Source of the DNA: Labia minor
Lineage: Eukaryota; Arthropoda; Insecta; Dermaptera; Spongiphoridae
Assembly (NCBI GenBank): GCA_963082975.1
Contig: OY720344.1
Coordinates: 89,652,107 to 89,716,106, forward strand
Direction of reading: 5' to 3'
DNA length: 64,000 nucleotides
How positions within the stretch are numbered: the stretch's first letter is position 1; the number at the start of each line of letters is the position of its first letter. This document shows, one piece after another, positions 10,843 through 22,404 of this stretch. Made by a program: the position numbers and the translations under genes. The notes below the pieces were generated by a model. That model saw only the letters and a list, made by a program, of their open reading frames with translations, had not been told where the DNA came from and searched no databases.

Positions 10843-11877
10843 ACCGACCGACGATAGTAAGGGAGGTATTGTTTTCACACCAAATTTCACATGTGGAGAT
10901 TTTTACATATCTCCACGAATCATGCATTTTCTTAACAGAAAAAAGTATTTTTAGCATGATGTCTGTCCGTCCGTCCGTCCGTATAGATGTGTACAGCCTG
11001 AACGGCTCAACCGATTTTGATGAAATTTGGTATATTTACTTAATGCATCAGTGGGATGAATTGATCAACTTTTGGTGCAAATCCGGAAACCGGAAGTGGT
11101 CCGTCCGTATAGATGTGTACAGCCTGAACGGCTCAACCGATTTTGATGAAATTTGGTATATTTACTTAATGCATCAGTGGGATGAATTGATCAACTTTTG
11201 GTGCAAATCCGGAAACCGGAAGTGGTAGTATTAGCGATCGACGATAGGAAGGGAAGGGTTATTTTCACACCAAATTTCACATGAGGAGATTTTTTTATAT
11301 ATCACCACGAATCATGCATTTTCTTAACAGAAAAAAGTATTTTTAGCATGATGTCTGTCCGTGCGTCCGTCCGTCCTTCCGTCTGTCCGTATAAATGTGT
11401 ACAGCCTGAACGGCTCAACCGATTTTGATGAAATTTGGTATCTTTACTTAATGCATCAGTCGGATGAATTGATCAACTTTTGGTACAAATCCGGAAACCG
11501 GAAGTGGTAGTATTAGCGATCGACGATAAGAAGGGAAGGGTTATTTTCGCACCAAATTTCACATAAGGAGATTTTTTTACATATCACCACGAATGTATTG
11601 GTTTTATCCTCGGGAAAAATCATCTTCATTATGTTTTTCTTAATTTAAAATTATATGACGTCACCCAGCCCTTCATGACGTCACAGCCTCGGGTAACGCC
11701 GGCTACTTCAGCTATATATTATAAATAAAATAAAATTAAAAATATTTATGTTTTATCCATATCTGTTTTTTATTACATTAATAGATATATTAAAATTATT
11801 TGAAATTGTTTCTGTAGCTGGAAATTAATTTACTTCAAACCGTCGGTCGGTTCGGACCTGGCCACAGGTCAACTTAT
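10843..11877 (+). mobile_element. Family A element, copy 2, with internal tandem repeats
   Basis: It has the same ends as copy 1: ACCGACCGACG at 10843-10853, its exact inverted complement at 11841-11851, then the GACCTG-GCCA-CAGGTC hairpin and CAACTTATT. The body consists of diverged tandem units of about 290 bp, each opening with GA(C/T)CGACGATA (10847, 11236, 11518) and holding a TCCG array, the CTCAACCGATTTTGATG box and GGAAACCGGAAGTGGTAGT. The first unit contains an exact 126-bp duplication. The long frame at 10869-11228 (119 codons) arises only from this repeat and reads the same 42 residues twice. It is not a gene. A Helitron-like GGGTAACGCCGGCTACTTC segment is at about 11693. Confidence 0.85.
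10975..11226 (+). repeat. Exact 126-bp tandem duplication
   Basis: Positions 10975-11100 and 11101-11226 appear identical base for base, from CCGTCCGTATAG to GGAAGTGGT. The duplicated unit starts in the TCCG microsatellite. Because 126 is a multiple of three, the chance frame stays open across both units. Complete identity, while neighbouring units in the same element have diverged, points to a very recent event (or an assembly artefact). Confidence 0.9.
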
Positions 11878-14584
11878 TAGATATATATCTATAATTTTTA
11901 CTTATATCCCAAATATATATATGAATGATTCTATTAAATACAAATCAAGATATTAATAAACTATTTTCACTCACGAAATTCAAATTTACTTTCCGAATTT
12001 ATTCTTTAAGATTATAATCCTAAAAATCGTGTCTCTTGAAAATAACCCTATAATTATGATATTTTCTACAATTTCTATATTATTGCTAATCTGATTATAC
12101 TTTAATACGAATAACATGAGAGAATACACAACCATTCATTTTATTCCAAATTATTCTTTTAATATAAGATGTGATTAAACAATCAATTAAATTATAGAAA
12201 TATTCATTGTTTAGTTATATTTTACAAATATAGGATTTCAAAATTTTAAAATTTACTTTAAATTACTTTCTTATCCAAACTTTAAACCATTTTTTTTATC
12301 AATTAATTATTTCATAAAAAAATGTAATTCAAGTTCTAAACTAAATTTTAATAATTATTTGATGATTTTTACATTTATGTCAGAATTAAATATATAAAAA
12401 TAAATATTGTGAAATCACTGAAATGCAGTTTTTCATATTTACCGTTATTTTGTAGTTAAAAAAAAAAACAAGGTAAACAATAAATATTTCATGTTATGCA
12501 ATTTGGAATTAAAATTTATTCAAAATAAAGATAAAGAAAAAAGTTTTAATAAAATAATATCTTACGACATCTGTCAAGAGATTAAATTTTTATTTATTTT
12601 AATTAATAATAAAACAAAACGACGTTTAAATTTTTTTAAGTTAATTATTTTTTAATTATTTTTATTTATTTAATTTTTGTTGAAAATAGAAAAATAGTAA
12701 ATATGTGTAGTGAATATAATAATATAATAAATATTAAAATAAATCACTTCTTAATATAATTTTTATCAAAGAAAATAAACTAGATAATTAAAACTTAATA
12801 TAATCTGTTTTAATAGTTTTAGCTTCTGATCTTAATCATTAAATTTGAATAAATTCAACATTTTTAAGTTAATTAATTGTTTAGTCCTATTAATTTATAT
12901 AAAACCAAAAGAAAGTTAATCTTGAACCAATTTTAAATACTTTATATATATGATCATATTAAATATTATATTAAATATGAGTTGTGTCCTTTGAGTTTGA
13001 ATAAATTATGTTACCACACCGGAATATAATACTAAGTAATATAATCGACAGTATAAAAGTTAATTAACAAGAAACGAAAGTCTTTTTTTACAAGATAAAT
13101 ACATAAAGACTAAATTAGGTACGAGTCAAGGATCTATCGAGTGTGAGATAATTAGTGTTGTCTATTCCATATTGATAGCGATCCATTCTGAAAGGCAAGA
13201 TTCACATACTTGAACTTCCAAATAGGAATGAATGATCGATGCATCCTTCTTTAAGGTCTTAAAAAGCAATCGCTTCTTCAATCGTTTCTTTCATCATTAT
13301 ATTGAAGATGGGACGTTTGATTATTCTAGTGCGACGTTTCAAGAATAAAACAGTTCAGTTTCATTTAGATAAATTAGGTTGAATAATAAAATATTGTTCT
13401 CTCAAGCGAGGGTTTTCCAATCTTTTTGAAATTAGGAAACCTTTTTTTTAGAAGTATTATTAATTTCTTAGATAATTTGATTATATTTAACATATATATA
13501 TATATAATATAGTTAGAGGTTTTATGGATGAATTTAAAATTTAAAAATGGAAAAAACATTTTCTGTTTCATGAATTCTTGCAAAGGCAACCGGACCCCAG
13601 CTCATTAGGTTGCCTATCTGCGGAAGCCAACTTATTAAGTACCCAGTTACCGCAGAAATTCTTGAATCTCTAGTGAACTCTATTATAAGACCTCGCATTT
13701 CGGATTGACTGCTTCAACCTAACCCTAAAAATTCAAATAAGATCTTTAATTTTAAAAACTTATTTTATAATGTAAATTAAAATTTTATTTTTAAATCATT
13801 TTCACCCTGTCTCTCTTATTACTCCTTATTCATAATATCCTCTCAACTAATTACTTAACTAAATCCTTTCTTTTAATATCCCTTTTGTCAATTATATTAC
13901 TTTTAAATCTATTTTTTGTTTCTTGTGTAATACTTTCTTTTTAACCCTCAAATAAGTTAGATGAGGAATTGATTTATTGATAGAAATTAAATGAAAAAAA
14001 AAATTAATCCAAAATTGTTAAATAATAATAAATAATTATATAATTAATATTGAACTTAAAAGAAAGTGCCGTTTACGTTTAGAAGTGATACATCTGAAAT
14101 TTTTTAAAATAAATAATAAATAAGATTTTTAATAAATAATTTAATTAAATATAATTTAATATATTTATATATATAAGAAAATCTATTTTTAATTAGAAAT
14201 ATTTTTTTCAAATTACACCATACATTCATCTTATTAAATTTAATGGTATTTTGTATAGAGATGCTGAACATTTTTCTACTATCAAAACATAGTTTTATTT
14301 ATACGACGATATATAATAAATGATTCATTTAAACGCAGCAAGAAAAGAAATGTTTATTTAATATAATCTAAATGTAAACAAAGAGTAGATTGTAGAAAAA
14401 TTCAGGTGATATATTAGATCTATAAATCTAAGTTTTATAAGATAAGATCAATGGTATCACAGAGATTCATCTTATTTGATAATAAGCAGTTATATTGAAC
14501 AAGATTCGTAAATTAAATAATATTTCGATACAAAAATAATAAATTAACAAAGAAGATTTTAAAGGCATCATTTTAATTTCCTAG
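11878..14584. other. AT-rich stretch, no gene seen
   Basis: Mostly low-complexity sequence. Slightly richer patches at 13130-13340 and 13560-13730 contain short imperfect palindromes (GGCAACC...GGTTGCC near 13584; CTGCGG...CCGCAG near 13617) but no recognisable gene. The 71-codon reverse frame at 13374-13589 is AT-driven. Confidence 0.55.
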
Positions 14585-14960
14585 TACCCGTTGAGTCTGA
14601 GGAGTTTAGAAAAAAAAAATAATAAACAAGATTGGGGATTGATTGGATTGCTGTGTGGTTTGTCCACCCGAGCATCTCCGTTATTGCTATAATTGAAAGC
14701 TATAGGCAACAAAAGGAATGAAAGATTAAAGGAGGCTCCCAGATATTGAAAGAGATCGCTGTAGCTGGCTAATAAATCAATTTGAAAGAGAATGAATAAA
14801 AAACAGCCCGGTGTGGAGCCGGGGGTGAACAACCAGTGCAGCCCAGCGGTTGTTTTGGTCCCTGCGATCACGTGCGGTGGCGGTCATTTCGAGGATGAAG
14901 GGTTCAAGGACGTGGAGGTGTCATCCACCCGGCCCTCCACGAAATAACTCGCTAAAACAA
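14585..14960. other. GC-richer island, unknown
   Basis: G+C rises sharply at 14790-14950 (GTGTGGAGCCGGGGG, GATCACGTGCGGTGGCGG, CCACCCGGCCCTCC). A 96-codon reverse frame (14581-14871) is open, with a hydrophobic LFILFQIDLLA stretch, but it has no recognisable motif, and its 3' half lies in AT-rich sequence. It could be an exon or a regulatory island of an unseen gene, or an old repeat. Confidence 0.35.
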
Positions 14961-16290
14961 CACCAAAAATGCACCCGCTATCTTCTCCCTCCACCACTCT
15001 CTTTCTAAATCAACATCACCAAATAAAAACGACCTCTTGGAAAATTAAAATATACGACAAATTTATCTTTAAACGTTTTTTTTTAAATTTATTTTTTAAT
15101 TGACTTCTAAGTAATCGGATTTCAATTTACTAGCCTCGATCATTTTAACACTATAGAAGAACTTGATTTCTTGCTTGAAATTATTGAAATAAAATAATTT
15201 TTTTATCCAAAAACCTGTTTTCTTTCAAAAAGTCACGGATTTATTGACCTGCTCTAATATACACTTAGTTACCTAGATTCAATTTTATGGATAATTTTTA
15301 AAAACTGGTATATATGAACTGTTAATGTAATATATATATTGATTAAGATTCTTTTGTTCTCAAGAAGGTAATAATTAAATTTTTTTTTCATATAATTTCC
15401 TTTATAAAATAATTAAAAATTAATAATTTGTTATATAAATAAATGTTGAATAAAGTAAAATGATAATGATAATATTTCGTATTGCTTTGAATTTATAACT
15501 AACATATATGTATATGAATATACAATATCTAAACTTACCTACTTACATATGTATGTCGAAATTACAATAGAAAAATTTAGGTGGATATATAATCAAACAT
15601 CTTCAAAGCTTAAGTGATTATTATATATGAAAGGTACCCATTCTATTAATTCAATTTTATTTCATTTAGATGTAGATAAAATTGTAGCGCCACCCAAAAA
15701 AGTGTGAACGCCTCTTCAAAGTATGATTTGTACCTTTCATTTTAGACATTTACCATACTAAAGGCTCATTTCATCAAGTTGATTTCATTTCTATTTTCAT
15801 AATGGATGATTTTCATAACTTGAGAGTGTGAGTAATTAAGAAATTCTATAAAATAATATACTATTAGTAAATGATTTAATTACTTAAAATATAGTGATAT
15901 TATACATATAATTATTTCTCTATTAATATTAACAATTCTAAATTTTTTGGTTTATTTCCTGCTTTCTATTTTTTCATTTCTTATATGCACTACAAAAAAG
16001 AAATACAAGTTCTTTCAATAAATTGTTTATTTATTAGTGATTAAAAACCAATAAATAATTAATTTTATTATGTTTGAATCGAAAGCGCAGATTGATTAAA
16101 TAATTTAAAGAATAATGAGATTTTCATTTCAATTTAGATCCAGCCAAATGTTTTTGCAAAATAAAAGCATATATATTTATATATGTAGAAATGTGGAGGT
16201 GGTTGGGTCGGTGTCTAGGCTAAATTATCTCGATAGAGCAATAGGAAGACTGCTTGTTTGGGCTTTTCAAAAAAAGCTTATAGATCTCAT
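14961..16290. other. AT-rich stretch, no gene seen
   Basis: No useful frame. Small richer patch near 15680-15730 (GTAGCGCCACCC). The 101-codon frame at 16115-16420 starts in AT-rich DNA and only its end lies in the next island. Confidence 0.5.
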
Positions 16291-16293
16291 TAA

Positions 16294-16595
16294 AATGGTT
16301 TATTTACAAATAAATATACAAATACAAACACTCTCAATAGCAATTTTCTCTCCAATCATGGCCAAGAATCCCCTGCGGGTGTCCGTGCCTCAATTTATAT
16401 CTTCATCCCGCCCTTATTGAGCATTATTGTGGTGCGAGAAGAGGTGGGAGACTTTTCCCTGGACGCCACCAAAGGCCCTGTGTCAAGCATGATTAGGGAT
16501 GTGGAAACCCGCGGCATTTCCGCTGGGTTACATTCTGTGGAGTGATGAGGTGGAGACCCCCTGTCGCCGACGATCCCTTGACCTCAATTTCAATT
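16294..16595. other. GC-rich island open on both strands
   Basis: A plus frame is open from 16294 to the stop at 16543 (83 codons). Its last two thirds are protein-like: VRASIYIFIPPLLSIIVV, then REEVGDFSLDATKG, ending GISAGLHSVE. It has no ATG in front of this segment, so it would have to be an internal or terminal exon. A minus frame with ATG at 16517 gives 40 codons (MPRVSTSLIM to the end NKGGMKI, stop at 16395) and is open further upstream. Only one, or neither, can be real. The minus strand also has GGGCGGG followed closely by TATAAATT at about 16393-16415, reminiscent of a core promoter. I do not recognise either product. Confidence 0.3.
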
Positions 16596-17361
16596 CCTAT
16601 ATATATATATATATATTTCATTAATTATTATTTTGAGTGTATTTGAATTTTTTCCAGAATATCTAGATAAATTTAAATTAAAAAAAGATTGAATTTGTAC
16701 TTTAGAAGAATTTTTATTTATAATAAATATCTAAAAGATGACTTAATTGAATAGTAATAAACAAATGAGATTATTTTTTCTTAATAACATCATCAACGGA
16801 ACACATTATTTATTGTATTGAATTTTTAAAGAAACATAATAATAATCATATAATAATCTATGCTTGAATGATGACTACTCTTGTTATTTTTTATAAAAAT
16901 AGAGTTAACAATTATTACAAACCTTACTATAAATTTTACGTAATCATTTTTTTTTTCAATAATCCATGTTTTGATTCATCAAATAACAAAAATGTAAATG
17001 ATTCATTTGTTAATGGAGAGTAAATGTCAGTTTTTGAATTGATTATAAGTTTCTATTTTTATGCAACAGGAGAGTTCTAGTCCTTAAACCCAATTTACAC
17101 CCAATGAATTTATTATAATAATATACATAAACATAATCAAAATTATCATGAAGTATATGAATAATGTGATTGGTCAATATGCGCAAAATACTCAACGATC
17201 TTTGTAAACGAGAAAAAAAAGTGAGAGATAGAGGGAAAGTTAAAAAAAAGAACTTGAGAAATTCAATTTTTCATCATTTGAATAATTTCTATTAATAAAT
17301 ATTATTATTATTGCGTATCTATTTCAAATTCGTAGAAGTATTTTATTATTATGCTTTTTTT
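16596..17361. other. AT-rich stretch, no gene seen
   Basis: An (AT)n run at about 16599-16615, then low-complexity sequence up to the family C copy. Confidence 0.6.
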
Positions 17362-17750
17362 ACTATCTCGCCGGAGCTAGAGTAATGAAATTTGGAATAC
17401 GGGCATTATTCAAAATTCGTAGTTTTCTATCAACTTTTGAGAAATATAGCTTATCCGGAAGAGGGTCATTACCTACCACGTTATCATTTTTTTTCCTCTA
17501 AACTGACCGTAAAAATAAAGAAATATGTTTGATAGTCTTTCACATGATTAACAATTGTATAAAACTGTAGAATATAGACTTTCAGCTTGATTGAATCGCT
17601 GAAAGTACCGGAATTAATTTTTTAATACGTTGACTGCACGCCAACGTGACGTGGTGCCATCAACAAAGAGTCAAACACGCTCTGATTTAATTAATATTAT
17701 TTATTAATTTTAATTTATAATTTTAATTAAATTTAATTTAAATATAATAT
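17362..17750 (+). mobile_element. Family C element, copy C1
   Basis: It starts ACTATCTCGCC, then has GAAATTTGGxATACGGGC, the TAGTTTTCTATCAA box, CCGGAAGAGGGTCATTACC, the highly conserved GACCGTAAAAATAAAGA box and an 8-bp hairpin CTTTCAGC...GCTGAAAG (17579-17605). These are followed by GTGACGTGGTGCCATCAAC and an AT-rich tail. This copy lacks the TTGAGAAAAATGTCTxTG segment present in C2 and C6. Its right edge is replaced by the 5' end of a Helitron-like element at 17751. It does not encode a protein. Confidence 0.85.
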
Positions 17751-18011
17751 CTTATCTTATTATGCTAGCTAAAATTGTATATATGTATTTATCTATATAT
17801 CATGGTTCTCAAAAACCGCTCTAACGATTTTTTTCAAATTCACACTAGATATAGTATTTATAAAGAAAAATTAAGTTTTATTGATGATATCTCTTGAAAC
17901 ATACAGCTTCATTATTAATTTCTTAATTGAAAATTATATATTATATGGAAAACGTCAAAATTTTTAATACTGCCTGCTAAGACAGTAAAAAAATGACAAT
18001 TTTTTATCTAA

Positions 18012-18084
18012 ATACATATAGTCCAGCGGTTGGACTGATGTTTTAACGAGTGGATTTCGTCGGTTCGAAACTCGCCGGGTGAAT
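18012..18084 (+). repeat. tRNA-like segment (SINE head or tRNA relic)
   Basis: TAGTCCAGCGG (18019-18029) fits the pol III A box, and GGTTCGAAACTC (18062-18073) fits the B box at tRNA-like spacing of about 33 nt. The T-arm can pair imperfectly. A convincing full cloverleaf is not obvious and an AT-rich tail follows, so a tRNA-derived SINE head is more likely than a working tRNA. Confidence 0.45.
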
Positions 18085-18622
18085 CGTTATTTAAAAATGA
18101 AAATAATGATTTTGTTATTTTTTTTTTCTTTTTATCTATTGTTTACTTTTTAATAAATTACTATTATATATTTATTTATTCATTGTTCTTTTATTAATTA
18201 AGTTTTAGATAGTTTTATAATTTTTAATATTTTTTCAATAAAATATTATTTAATATATTTATTAATATTATTTTATTTATTATTATTGAGTACCCGAAGT
18301 TCCATTCATTTTAATCAGATTGATGCAATGATGCAACAGTTAATAATTGTAATATTGTAATAAATTTCTATCTTGAAAATTGTTACATATTATTCAGGAT
18401 ATTTTAAAAACAATTTCTTTCTTTAATTAATATTCATTTTTTCTATAAGTCAGATATATTTCCAAATATTAAATAATTTTTGAAGTGAAAACTTCTTTAG
18501 CGGCGTTGAGCACTTTTGCGGGATGGGGAAAAAGTATAGAACTCGCGTGATCGTGACCAACACCATGAAACCATCTGCTTTCAAATTTCTTATAACAGAG
18601 CGCGAAATTTGAATTGTCATTA

Positions 18623-18773
18623 GAACTGTTTTATAAATTATCTCTAACATATAAATATATATTTATTATGTAAAGTTCATTTCATATATACATATATAAT
18701 CAAAATTATACGAAATGAACTTCACATAATAAATATATATTTTATGTTAGAGATAAGAATTATAAAACAGTTC
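18623..18773. repeat. Large perfect-like inverted repeat (hairpin)
   Basis: Arms 18623-18683 and 18712-18773 are reverse complements with very few mismatches, from GAACTGTTTTATAA to AAAGTTCATTTC, around a loop of about 28 nt. A transcript would form a hairpin with a stem of roughly 60 bp. It may be a miniature foldback element nested in the composite Helitron. The reverse frame at 18450-18650 overlaps its left arm by chance. Confidence 0.85.
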
Positions 18774-18781
18774 GTATTGCA

Positions 18782-18848
18782 ATATTTTAAACAAAGTTGT
18801 GTATTTATATATATATAAATATAAGTTACAAATTTGTTTAAAATATAT
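18782..18848. repeat. Second inverted repeat adjoining the first
   Basis: ATTTTAAACAAAG at the left and the related TTTGTTTAAAATAT at the right flank a self-complementary TATTTATATATATATAAAT centre, giving an AT-rich stem of about 30 bp. It lies only 8 bp beyond the preceding hairpin. Confidence 0.65.
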
Positions 18849-19328
18849 GTTTAAAATAATATATAAGTTATATATATATACATGCATATGAAATTCATCT
18901 TTCTCGTGAAATAGCGCGAATTTCGTCTGTTTTAAAATTTCTTACGCAGAAGTCACTTCACTTTCACTTCTGTCGGCCAGTCCCACGACTGCCAATTTTG
19001 CTTTTTTAATTCCGAAAAGCTGCAAAGCACGTTTTTTTGTCTTTAGTTTGTTTTATAACCACTTGGGGCGCTAAACAGTTTTTCAAAAAAACACTATAGA
19101 AAAAAAATATATGTACCTATATATTATATATTTATGTATTATTGAGGAGCACAAGTTCATTAATTTTAATCAGATTGATGCAAATGTGTAACATTTAATA
19201 ATTGTAATAAATAATTAAAGAATTGTGTATCAATATTTTTTAAAGGGTAGAGCGAGAGCTCGGTGTCCCAGGTATTAATATTACCAGCCAAATCCAATAA
19301 TAATGAATCATTTTTTTTAACTTAAGTA

Positions 19329-19358
19329 CCGAGCCGAGGCTCGGGGTCCCGGTACTAG
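19329..19358 (+). other. Helitron 3' terminus
   Basis: CCGAGC-CGAG-GCTCGG forms a 6-bp hairpin with a 4-nt loop, followed by 10 nt and CTAG, with T as the next base. This is the canonical Helitron 3' end (hairpin upstream of CTRR, insertion before T). An older related terminus lies 75 bp upstream. Confidence 0.7.
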
Positions 19359-21280
19359 TTAATTAATCTAATTCTTTATGTTCTCCCATGACATATTATA
19401 GATATAAATATAAATTATTTTACGATTGAAACAGGTTTTAAAAACGTTATTTTTTAGTTTATTTGTTTTCTATTAATAAGAAGATACTTAAAATTGATTA
19501 TCATGGTTTGGTTTAGTGAGAAGATTGTTTGTTTTTGTCATAAAGGACACACAATATAAAGGAAGGCGTTAAAGAATTAGATGAGAGGAAGTGAATTGGA
19601 CGGATGATGGTAATGGCTCAGGATAGGGATGTTTGGAGAAATAATGCTAGTGAAAATCAAAAACTAAATGTTAAGTAACGCTAATAAGTTCAATTCATTA
19701 TTCGCCGTTATTATTATTTTTTTATCTTTTTGACAATTTTTCTAATATTTCATTTTATTTAGTAGTTATTCCTTTCTAAAACAACTAAAATAAAATTGAA
19801 ATTATAATAAACAACCTTTAAATTATTGAAAACATTTTAATAAGACTATAAGACTTTTATTGACAAATCTTTGTTAACAGTTACAACTTTTTTTTATAAA
19901 CACTTTAGTAAATGAATAAAATTAAGTAAATATATATTTTTTTTATTTCGACTTAAAGTATCGTATCTATAAATATTAATTGGCTCGTAGAGTTATGCGC
20001 TAGTTGTTCTTGAACGAGAATCAGTGAAAATGAGGCCAGCTGGGCACCCCAGGGTCATTCAACACACGCCTTGCATTCTTTATGGATGACCAGACTGACC
20101 AAATTTCGTCTACAAATTAATTTCACCAACGTTCAACGACAAAAAATGAATTGCATCTTTCGAAAAATATTTTTATTTCAAATTCCTATTGATTTACTTA
20201 AAATTATTCATTGTCTTTGGAGGATTTAGCTTACTGTTATTTTTTTTAGATTGATAGGAAACAAAATGTAATAAAAATCAACTGTCATGTTCAAATTCTT
20301 ACGTGAAGGTCTTTGCATTCTTTATTCGGGTGATTTTTTTTATAATAAAACGATTGTAGTAAAAAAGAATTATACTAATAGTGTGTCCTTGTACTAATTT
20401 ATTTAAACTATATTTATGTTTCTTTTGATGTAGAGAATTGTTAATTGAAGTAGAAATCAATCAATTAAATTAATTAGAGTAAACAACATTCAAGAAAACT
20501 TATCTATATTTATTTGTCATTTGAAATATTAGTTATCTTTGGAGAATATTAATAATGAGAAGATAAAGATTAACTTTTTTTAAAAATAAACACTTGATTT
20601 GTTGATCTATTAGAATTATAAAATCATTTAAATATAAGAAGAAATAAAATTTGGAAATTATGTTCAAAGATACCACATTGATGAAAAATAGTCAACACTT
20701 CGATAAAAGAATTTAGAGGATGTTAAGATAAATATAAGACATTTGAAGATATGAATTTCGATTAAATTATTAGATTAAATTATATATATCTATATTTTTA
20801 TTAATAACTAAACTAAAAAAAATAAAAAATAATTAGAAGGGTAATTTTGTGAATTAAATTCTAATCTCCAGGTAGTCTTTCCTGGTGAGTTGACACAGCC
20901 CTGTTTTTATGTATATTAAATTTAACAAATACTTAAGTAAAAAAGTGTTTATAAAATATTAATGTACTAATAATATAAAATTATAATAGCGAAACAGTAG
21001 TTGGTTGCAAAAAATCAATTTAAACTTGAAAATATTGTAACCTTCATCTTAATATGTACTAATAGCACAAATTATTGTAAATAGTGACTAATAAATAAAC
21101 ACATTAAATTAAGTATAAAATTGTGGTTATAGATCTGTTCTTTCGAACTTAAATCTGGCCAAGTTTATTACATCATCTTATTAATAGAAAATATTTTTAT
21201 TATTTAAAATTTATTAAAAACATATATCTATAGTTCTTAATGTAAAATGATCATAACTGGGTTGTTATAATCTCGTTTTT
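19359..21280. other. AT-rich stretch, one LINE scrap inside
   Basis: Besides the LINE fragment at 19556-19665, I see only low-complexity sequence and a GC-richer patch at 20030-20110 (CCAGCTGGGCACCCCAGGG) with no usable frame. Confidence 0.55.
19556..19665 (+). pseudogene. LINE 3'-end scrap
   Basis: In one frame GTAATGGCTCAGGATAGGGA and the following bases read VMAQDRDVWRNNASENQ, equivalent to the VAQNRDTWRNVVAATKN segment near the C-terminus of the LINE at 61036-61603. It is short and isolated, with no 5' part. Confidence 0.6.
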
Positions 21281-21852
21281 ACTTATCTCGCAATAGATAG
21301 TATTGCGATCATGATAATTTTCGATGTCGAGATTTTGATGTTTTTTTACGTTTGGAAGACCCCTGAGTCATTTTCACTAAGGTTGAGAAAAATGTCTGTG
21401 AGTGTGTTTATGTAGACAAGATTACGCAAAAACGGTTTGAACTAGAATAATGAAATTTGGTATACGCACATTATTTAAAATTTGTAGTTTTCTATCAATT
21501 TTTGAGAAATGTAGCTCATTCGGAAGAGGATCATTACCTAACAAGTTTTGATTTTTTTATCCTCTAAAGTGACCGTAAAAATAAAGAGATATGTTGAATA
21601 CTTTTTCACATGATTAATAATTTTATAAAACTACTATATTAAGAATTTAAGCTTGATTGAATGGCTGAAAGTACCGGAATTATTTTTTTAACACTGCAAA
21701 TCATGTGCCAGCACGTGACGTGGTGCCATCAACAAACATGCACTGATCTAATAAATATTATTTATTAATTTTAATTTATAATTTATAATTTTAATTAAAT
21801 TTAATTTAAATATAATATATGTTATTTAATCCAATTCAAATTGCAAGATCGT
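21281..21852 (+). mobile_element. Family C element, copy C2
   Basis: It begins ACTTATCTCGC and carries an extra ~90 bp not seen in C1 before the common CTAAGGTTGAGAAAAATGTC block. It then has the conserved GAAATTTGGTATACG, GACCGTAAAAATAAAGA, CAGCACGTGACGTGGTGCC and tail blocks, and ends in GCAAGATCGT (compare GCGAGATAGT in C6). The flank CGAGTGGAGACACTCCAG beyond the end is also conserved in C3 and C6, so the true boundary may be about 20 bp further. Confidence 0.85.
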
Positions 21853-22404
21853 CGAGTGGAGACACTCCAGCTTATTTAATTATATTCAAATAAGCTTTAC
21901 AAAGTTACATTTTAAATAATCATTATGTATATTGATTTTTATAAGAAATACAATTTTTCCTGGTTTCTCCTGCATATTATCTCTCTTTTATTTTATTTAT
22001 ATTATTCTATAAAAAGATCAATTAAAAACTTACTTTCTTATTATTTAGAAAATAAACTTCGAATTCCCAATCATCTCATTATTTTTAATATATATATATT
22101 TCTATTTTTAATTAAAAAAAAAAACTTTATAAGTAAAATATATATAGAATAATATAAAAATAATAAATTTATAAAGACATTAGATTATTTACTGAAGAAT
22201 TTATATTAACATTTAGTTATCAGATGAAATCATTCACTCATTCAATAAATTTGAACCAAGTAATCGTTTTATCGCACTATGAGATTTTTGTTTTAAGAGG
22301 TTGAATAAATAGAAGACAAAAGTAAGTTGTTAGGTGTGTATTAACTAATTTGTATTAACCAGACAGCCACGCTTGATGTTCATGTACTATTATCACATCA
22401 ATGC
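21853..22404. other. AT-rich stretch, no convincing gene
   Basis: The 75-codon frame at 21925-22152 is made of AT-rich codons (Ile, Phe, Tyr, Leu, Lys, Asn) and has a membrane-like look, but composition alone explains it. I do not call a gene. Confidence 0.45.

Larger units (their letters stand above)
17751..19358 (+). mobile_element. Composite Helitron-like element (family B)
   Basis: The left end CTTATCTTATTATGCTAGC is shared with 41335 and, in reverse, with 29090. The right end is a classical Helitron terminus (hairpin, 10 nt, CTAG|T) at 19329-19358. The interior carries the family B block CAAATTCACACTAGATATAG, a tRNA-like segment (18012-18084), two large inverted repeats (18623-18848), two versions of the TTTTAATCAGATTGATGCAA box (18313 and 19170) and a second hairpin terminus (19253-19276). 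The duplicated box and double terminus suggest one family B copy inserted into, or recombined with, another. No Rep-helicase frame is visible, so it is non-autonomous. Confidence 0.6.

Noticed and set aside
10869-11228. 119-codon frame with an internal 42-residue repeat
   Set aside because: It is explained entirely by the exact 126-bp duplication in a non-coding transposable element.
13575-13640. Short palindromes considered as regulatory hairpins
   Set aside because: Too short and isolated to support a function.
14581-14871. Reverse 96-codon frame in the GC-richer island
   Set aside because: No recognisable domain; openness is expected from local composition.
21925-22152. 75-codon hydrophobic frame that could look like a membrane protein
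   Set aside because: Codon content is what A/T-rich random sequence gives. No motif, no flanking splice signals and no related copy.
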